Part shown: in pieces, positions 23,734 to 28,513 of the stretch
How positions within the stretch are numbered: the stretch's first letter is position 1
How the letters are laid out: each line of letters opens with the position of its first letter
NCBI GenBank assembly: GCA_903891755.1
Contig: CAITFY010000143.1
Location: forward strand, 1 to 28,513
Reading direction: 5' to 3'
Length of the DNA stretch: 28,513 bases
DNA from: an uncultured Actinomycetes bacterium
Lineage (GTDB): Bacteria > Actinomycetota > Actinomycetes > Nanopelagicales > Nanopelagicaceae
Program-made: the position numbers and the translations under genes
The notes under the pieces: generated by a model
What the model was told of the DNA's origin: nothing
Seen by the model: only the letters and a program-made list of their open reading frames with translations
The model's database searches: none

Positions 23734-24368
23734 GTACTGAGCACGGTTTATTCGGAGCAAAGGGCACTGGAGATACATCTGGTTACGGCGGATTAGTTCG
23801 CAAGAGCCATAACGAACTCTCTGCAGAACGCCCATATGGCGGATATTTTGATGAGATGGTTGATGAACTTGAGCGCGCATATCCCGAGTTCAATGACGAT
23901 ATCGAAAGAGTTGTTCTAGACCGCGGTGAACTTACATTGCATGTAAAAGCCGATCGCCTATTTCATGTGGCGCAAGTACTTCGTGATAATCCAGCCCTTC
24001 GCTTTGAGATGTGTTTGGGAGTAAATGGAGTTCACTATTTGGCTGATACAGATCGCGAATTGCATTGCGTCTATCCGCTGCTCTCACTTACGCACAATCG
24101 TCGGGTTCGACTTGAGGTAAGCGTTCCAGATTCCAATCCACATGTTCCATCACTTGTTGAACTTTGGGCTGGAAATAACTGGCATGAGCGCGAAACTTTC
24201 GACATGTTTGGAATTATCTTTGATGGCCATCCTGGACTCACACGCATCTTGATGCCAGATGATTGGATCGGACATCCGCAACGCAAGGATTATCCACTCG
24301 GTGGGATTCCAGTTGAATATAAAGGCGCAACCGTCCCACCTCCATCAGAGCGCAGGTCTTACCGATGA
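23730..24368 (+). CDS. nuoC: NADH-quinone oxidoreductase subunit C
   Basis: This is a 212-residue member of the 30-kDa subunit family. The core motif WHERETFDMFGIIFDGHPGL continues to the ILMPDDWIGHPQRKDYPLGG signature near residues 145-190. About 50 less conserved residues precede the core, as in other actinobacterial NuoC proteins. It sits in the hydrophilic connecting arm next to NuoD and has no cofactor. It is separate from nuoD, unlike the nuoCD fusion of enterobacteria, and overlaps it by four bases. Confidence 0.95.
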   Translation: MSTEHGLFGAKGTGDTSGYGGLVRKSHNELSAERPYGGYFDEMVDELERAYPEFNDDIERVVLDRGELTLHVKADRLFHVAQVLRDNPALRFEMCLGVNGVHYLADTDRELHCVYPLLSLTHNRRVRLEVSVPDSNPHVPSLVELWAGNNWHERETFDMFGIIFDGHPGLTRILMPDDWIGHPQRKDYPLGGIPVEYKGATVPPPSERRSYR

Positions 24369-25702
24369 CACAGACAGATCCATACGCATCTTCGCGCGAA
24401 ACCACAGAAGGTCGCGTTTATTCAGTTACGGGTAATGACTGGGATTCACTTGTTACTGAGATTGGTGCAACTAAAGAAGAGCGCGTTGTCGTCAATATGG
24501 GACCACAGCACCCATCAACTCATGGTGTGCTCCGTCTGATCTTGGAACTTGAGGGCGAGACAGTTACTGAAGCTCGCGCTGGTATCGGTTATCTCCACAC
24601 CGGCATTGAGAAGAACGCCGAGTACCGCACGTGGACTCAAGGAACAACATTTGTAACTCGCATGGATTACCTCTCACCAATTTTCAACGAGACCGCCTAC
24701 TGCCTTGGCGTAGAGAAGTTGCTCGGCGTCACAAACGATATTCCTGAGCGCGCAACAGTCATTCGCGTTTTGATGATGGAGTTCAACCGCATCTCTTCTC
24801 ACATGGTTGCTCTTGGTACAGGTGCACTTGAACTTGGAGCACTAACGCCGATGCTCTTTGCATTCCGTGAGCGCGAGAAGGTACTTGATATCTTTGAGAT
24901 GGCCTCTGGTTTGCGCATGAACATGGCCTACATCCGCCCTGGTGGAGTTGCGCAAGATCTTCCAGAAGGTGCCTTGGAGAAGATTCGCGAAACTGTTAAA
25001 GAGTTGCGCCATAACTTTAAGGACAATGCAAAGCTATTAATTGGAAACTCGATCTGGTTGAAGCGTACGCAAGGCGTCGGCTATCTCGATCTCGCCGGCT
25101 GCATTACCCTCGGCATCACCGGTCCTATCTTGCGCGCAACTGGCCTACCTTGGGACCTTCGTAAGTCTGATCCATATTGCGGCTATGAAGATTATGACTT
25201 TGATGTAATCACCAATGATGGTTGCGATGTTTATGGTCGCTTCCTTATCAAGATGGAAGAGCTTGAGCAATCACTTCGCATCATCGAACAATGTGTCGTT
25301 AAATTGGAGAAGCTAGAAGGCGCTCCAGTAGTTCTTGATGATAAGAAGATTGGTTCTCCTGCGGATCTCAAAGTGGGTCCAGATGGAATGGGTAACTCTG
25401 AAGAGCACATCGCCCACATCATGGGTCAATCGATGGAAGCACTTATCCATCACTTCAAGATTTCAACAGAAGGCTTCCGCGTTCCAGCTGGTCAGGTTTA
25501 CCAAGCCATCGAATCTCCTAAGGGTGAGGTTGGCGTGCACTTAGTCTCTGATGGTGGAACACATCCATACCGCCTGCACTTCCGCGAACCATCTTTCAAC
25601 AATCTTCAATCTTTATCTGCAATGTGCGAGGGCAGCATGATCGCCGACGTAGTTGCAGCTGTTGCTTCAATTGATCCAGTGATGGGTGGGGTTGACCGCT
25701 AA
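24365..25702 (+). CDS. nuoD: NADH-quinone oxidoreductase subunit D
   Basis: This 445-residue 49-kDa subunit forms the quinone pocket with NuoB. The N-terminal signature VNMGPQHPSTHGVLRL contains the histidines lining the quinone headgroup site. GYLHTGIEKNAEYRTW and the C-terminal MGGVDR ending are also typical. An N-terminal lead of about 40 residues precedes the core, as is common in actinobacteria. The stop overlaps the nuoE start as TAATG. Confidence 0.97.
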   Translation: MTQTDPYASSRETTEGRVYSVTGNDWDSLVTEIGATKEERVVVNMGPQHPSTHGVLRLILELEGETVTEARAGIGYLHTGIEKNAEYRTWTQGTTFVTRMDYLSPIFNETAYCLGVEKLLGVTNDIPERATVIRVLMMEFNRISSHMVALGTGALELGALTPMLFAFREREKVLDIFEMASGLRMNMAYIRPGGVAQDLPEGALEKIRETVKELRHNFKDNAKLLIGNSIWLKRTQGVGYLDLAGCITLGITGPILRATGLPWDLRKSDPYCGYEDYDFDVITNDGCDVYGRFLIKMEELEQSLRIIEQCVVKLEKLEGAPVVLDDKKIGSPADLKVGPDGMGNSEEHIAHIMGQSMEALIHHFKISTEGFRVPAGQVYQAIESPKGEVGVHLVSDGGTHPYRLHFREPSFNNLQSLSAMCEGSMIADVVAAVASIDPVMGGVDR

Positions 25703-26334
25703 TGTCCTTTACACATGAAGAGCTAGCCGTGATGGATTCCATCATCGCTCGTTATCCTAAGAAGCGTTCTGCAGTAATGCCGCTTCTTCACTTTGTGCAA
25801 TCACTTGATGGGTATGTCACAGAGCGCGGTATCGAATGCATCGCTGAAAAATTAGATTTATCGACCGCTGAAGTGACCGCAGTTTCATCCTTCTACACCC
25901 AATATAAGAGTGAGCCCGTCGGTGAGTATCACGTTGGAATTTGCACAAACACCTTATGTGCAATCATGGGTGGAGATGCAATTTACGACTCGGTCTGTCA
26001 GAACCTTGGAATTAAAAAGGATCAGACAACTTCAGATGGCAAGATCTCTTTGGAGCGCATTGAGTGCAACGCAGCGTGTGATTATGCACCGGTTGTAATG
26101 GTGAACTGGGAGTTCTACGACAACCAAACACCGGCTTCAGTCAATGAATTATTAGATGGCGTAAGAAGTGGAAATCCACCAGCACCTACACGTGGACCTT
26201 CAAAACTTCGCACCTGGAAAGAGAATTCAGCAGTACTCGCTGGACTCTCAGATGGACTTGCTGAAGAGGGACTTCAGGCAGGCGAGGCTTCACTTCTCGG
26301 TCTCAATATTGCAAAGTCGCAGGGCAGCAAATGA
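25702..26334 (+). CDS. nuoE: NADH-quinone oxidoreductase subunit E
   Basis: This 210-residue subunit belongs to the NADH-binding module and has a thioredoxin-like domain holding the N1a [2Fe-2S] cluster. Ligands are C81 and C86 (CTNTLC), then C122 and C126 (CNAAC). About 55 residues follow the core domain (from around 155), rich in Pro, Ala and Gly, a tail seen in high-GC Gram-positive versions; its job is not known to me. The start is coupled to nuoD and the end overlaps nuoF by four bases. Confidence 0.95.
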   Translation: MSFTHEELAVMDSIIARYPKKRSAVMPLLHFVQSLDGYVTERGIECIAEKLDLSTAEVTAVSSFYTQYKSEPVGEYHVGICTNTLCAIMGGDAIYDSVCQNLGIKKDQTTSDGKISLERIECNAACDYAPVVMVNWEFYDNQTPASVNELLDGVRSGNPPAPTRGPSKLRTWKENSAVLAGLSDGLAEEGLQAGEASLLGLNIAKSQGSK

Positions 26335-27632
26335 GCACATTAAGCCCCGTTCTCTCAGCTCACTGGGATGAGCCAGATTCATTTACGATCGCGGCATATA
26401 AGCGCCATGGTGGTTATGGAGCACTTGCAAAAGCTTTGAAATCAACTCCTGATGAAGTAATCGCGCTCATCAAAGATTCTGGTCTTCGTGGACGTGGCGG
26501 CGCCGGATTCCCAACTGGAAATAAGTGGAGCTTTATCCCACAAGGCGATAACAAAGCTCACTACCTCGTCGTTAACGCTGATGAATCTGAGCCAGGCACT
26601 TGCAAAGATATGCCTTTGCTCTTGGCTAATCCGCATTCGCTCATTGAAGGAATCATCATCGGTTCCTATGCAATTCGCGCTAACCATTCCTTTATCTATC
26701 TCCGCGGTGAAGTTGTGCATGTCTTTCGTCGCGTACAGAAAGCAATCGATGATGCTTATGCGGCTGGATTGCTCGGCAAGAATATTTTGGGAAGCGGCTT
26801 TGATCTAGAGCTCACCTTGCATGCTGGCGCAGGTGCTTACATCTGCGGCGAAGAGACAGCGCTCTTGGATTCACTCGAAGGCTTCCGCGGGCAACCTCGC
26901 TTACGTCCGCCATTCCCAGCTATCGCAGGTTTGTATGCGATGCCAACAGTTGTTAACAATGTCGAGTCGATCGCCTCTGTTCCATCCATCATTGAACATG
27001 GTGTTGAGTGGTTCCAAGCAATGGGCACTGAGAAGAGCAAGGGTTACACCCTGTACTCACTCTCTGGCCACGTTGCTAACCCAGGACAATTTGAAGCACC
27101 GCTCGGAATTACTCTGCGCGAGATTCTTGAACTCGCTGGAGGAATTCGCCCTGGCCATCAATTGAAATTCTGGACACCAGGCGGTTCATCCACTCCAATG
27201 TTTACCGCGGAACACCTTGATGTTCCACTTGATTACGAAGGCGTATCTGCTGCTGGTTCAATGCTTGGAACCAAAGCACTTCAAATCTTTGATGAGACCA
27301 CATGCGTCGTTCGCGCAACTTTACGTTGGGTTGAGTTCTATAAGCATGAGTCATGCGGCAAGTGCACACCATGTCGCGAAGGCACCTGGTGGTTGGTTCA
27401 GATCATGAAGGATCTCGAAGCCGGTAAAGGTACTGAAGCAGATCTTGAGAAGCTTCTTGATCTCTGCGACAACATCGCGGGCCGCTCTTTCTGCGCGTTG
27501 GCTGATGGCGCAGTTTCCCCAATCATCTCCTCTCTTAAATATTTCCGCGCTGAATATCTCCAGCATCTGAGCGAGGGTGGATGCCCATTCGATCCAGTTG
27601 CTTCAACGCTCTTTGAAACGGCAGGTGCATAA
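26331..27632 (+). CDS. nuoF: NADH-quinone oxidoreductase subunit F
   Basis: This 433-residue flavoprotein oxidises NADH using FMN and passes electrons to cluster N3. The FMN/NADH-binding glycine-rich segment RGRGGAGFPTGNKW is near residue 50, and ESEPGTCKDM and GAGAYICGEETAL follow. The [4Fe-4S] ligands are C342, C345 and C348 (CGKCTPCREG) and C388 (RSFCALADG). All key residues are present. nuoG begins directly after its stop. Confidence 0.97.
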   Translation: MSTLSPVLSAHWDEPDSFTIAAYKRHGGYGALAKALKSTPDEVIALIKDSGLRGRGGAGFPTGNKWSFIPQGDNKAHYLVVNADESEPGTCKDMPLLLANPHSLIEGIIIGSYAIRANHSFIYLRGEVVHVFRRVQKAIDDAYAAGLLGKNILGSGFDLELTLHAGAGAYICGEETALLDSLEGFRGQPRLRPPFPAIAGLYAMPTVVNNVESIASVPSIIEHGVEWFQAMGTEKSKGYTLYSLSGHVANPGQFEAPLGITLREILELAGGIRPGHQLKFWTPGGSSTPMFTAEHLDVPLDYEGVSAAGSMLGTKALQIFDETTCVVRATLRWVEFYKHESCGKCTPCREGTWWLVQIMKDLEAGKGTEADLEKLLDLCDNIAGRSFCALADGAVSPIISSLKYFRAEYLQHLSEGGCPFDPVASTLFETAGA

Positions 27633-28513
27633 ATGACGCCCGAGCAAGCAGTTGCAGCAGTGGACACTGTCTCAGCAGTAATTGATGGCGTTGAGGTCAC
27701 TGTTCCAAAGGGAACGCTGATCATTCGTGCAGCCGAGCAACTAGGAATTGCGATTCCACGTTTCTGCGATCACCCACTTCTCGCTCCAGCCGGCGCATGT
27801 CGTCAATGCCTTGTTGATGTAGAGATTAACGGGCGGGCATTTCCAAAGCCTCAAGCTTCTTGCACCATGCCTGTTGAAAATGGAATGGTTGTTAAGACTC
27901 AGTTGACCTCTCCTGTTGCTGCAAAGGCACAAGAGGGAATCATGGAGTTCTTGCTTATCAATCACCCACTTGATTGCCCGGTCTGCGATAAGGGTGGCGA
28001 ATGCCCACTTCAAAATCAGGCGATGTCTACTGGTCGTTCAGAAACGCGTTTTGAAGGCGAAAAACGTACCTTTGAAAAACCAATCAATATTTCATCTCAG
28101 GTTCTGCTTGACCGGGAACGCTGCGTGCTCTGTGCGCGTTGCACCCGATTCTCTAACGAGATTGCTGGCGATCCATTCATTACTCTCAATGAGCGCGGCG
28201 CACTTCAGCAAGTTGGCATCTATGAGAAAGATCCATTCGAGTCTTATTACTCAGGCAACACGGTCCAGATCTGCCCAGTAGGTGCACTCACTGGCGCTTC
28301 ATATCGATTCCGTGCTCGTCCCTTTGATTTAGTTTCAGTTAACTCTGCCTGCGAGCATTGCGCATCGGGTTGCGATCTTCGCACCGACATTCGCCGTGGA
28401 AAAACGTTACGTCGTTTAGCTGGCGATGATCCTGCGGTCAACGAAGAGTGGAACTGCGATAAGGGTCGTTGGGCATTTAAGTACATCTCATCACGCGAAC
28501 GTTTGAAGCACCC
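27633..28513 (+). CDS. nuoG: NADH-quinone oxidoreductase subunit G (partial, runs off the window)
   Basis: This is the 5' part (293 codons) of the large iron-sulfur subunit. The ATG immediately follows the nuoF TAA. The N-terminal ferredoxin domain has the [2Fe-2S] ligands in FCDHPLLAPAGACRQC and a later SCTMP cysteine. The His/Cys cluster motif is HPLDCPVCDKGGECPLQ. The next [4Fe-4S] set is RCVLCARCTRF plus ICPVGAL. A further CEHCASGCDL ... CDKGRW set begins the molybdopterin-oxidoreductase-like part. The reading frame is open to the window edge. Confidence 0.95.
   Translation, partial: MTPEQAVAAVDTVSAVIDGVEVTVPKGTLIIRAAEQLGIAIPRFCDHPLLAPAGACRQCLVDVEINGRAFPKPQASCTMPVENGMVVKTQLTSPVAAKAQEGIMEFLLINHPLDCPVCDKGGECPLQNQAMSTGRSETRFEGEKRTFEKPINISSQVLLDRERCVLCARCTRFSNEIAGDPFITLNERGALQQVGIYEKDPFESYYSGNTVQICPVGALTGASYRFRARPFDLVSVNSACEHCASGCDLRTDIRRGKTLRRLAGDDPAVNEEWNCDKGRWAFKYISSRERLKH

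Noticed and set aside
1..28513. CRISPR arrays, insertion sequences, prophage genes or integrases
   Set aside because: No regularly spaced direct repeats, transposase, integrase or phage structural motifs were seen on either strand.

Overview
This window looks like a chromosomal segment of a small-genome, moderate-GC actinobacterium, most plausibly a freshwater acI / Nanopelagicales-type organism. The evidence is a CarD-like C-terminus followed by a fused ispDF, cysS and rlmB; ppk1 next to a MutT1-type Nudix/histidine-phosphatase protein; a short actinobacterial Ppx; a single-chain PutA; and a Rv3143-like pseudo-receiver just before nuoA. Genes are packed with 1-14 nt overlaps and AT-leaning codon choice. 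The lineage is inferred from gene content and order, not from a marker-gene tree.

Layout. 1-3422: end of carD, then ispDF, cysS and rlmB (isoprenoid precursors, tRNA charging, rRNA methylation). 3460-7345: polyphosphate module with ppk1 and mutT1 on + and ppx convergent on -. 7374-7864: RNA-gene interval with tRNA-Thr(UGU), an odd tRNA-like sequence on -, a strong minus-strand terminator and an 18-bp imperfect inverted repeat. 7865-10777: divergent MFS transporter and DUF885 protein. 10774-14157: putA on -. 14213-22227: a compact + strand island that reads as organophosphonate uptake and breakdown: FAD amine oxidase, phosphonatase-like HAD hydrolase, secreted substrate-binding protein, two permeases, ABC ATPase, metallophosphoesterase and a PhnZ-like HD oxygenase. 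22295-28513: pseudo-receiver gene and then nuoA-nuoG (nuoG runs off the end), the start of a complex I operon.

How the genes fit together. In the phosphonate island the ABC system would import an aminoethylphosphonate-type compound. The FAD oxidase could deaminate it to a phosphonoacetaldehyde-like aldehyde, which the HAD enzyme would split to phosphate and acetaldehyde. The HD enzyme would split hydroxylated aminophosphonates oxidatively. The intracellular metallophosphoesterase might first release free phosphonate from esters. No PhnW transaminase and no PhnY/TmpA hydroxylase is visible here, so the island combines two different C-P cleavage chemistries without their classical partner enzymes. 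This is the best candidate for an under-described system in the window.

A second recurring signal is promoter architecture. Several transcription-unit starts carry a TAnnnT -10 box exactly six bases before the start codon, as expected for leaderless mRNAs. The phosphonate-binding protein is the exception and has a purine-rich ribosome binding site.
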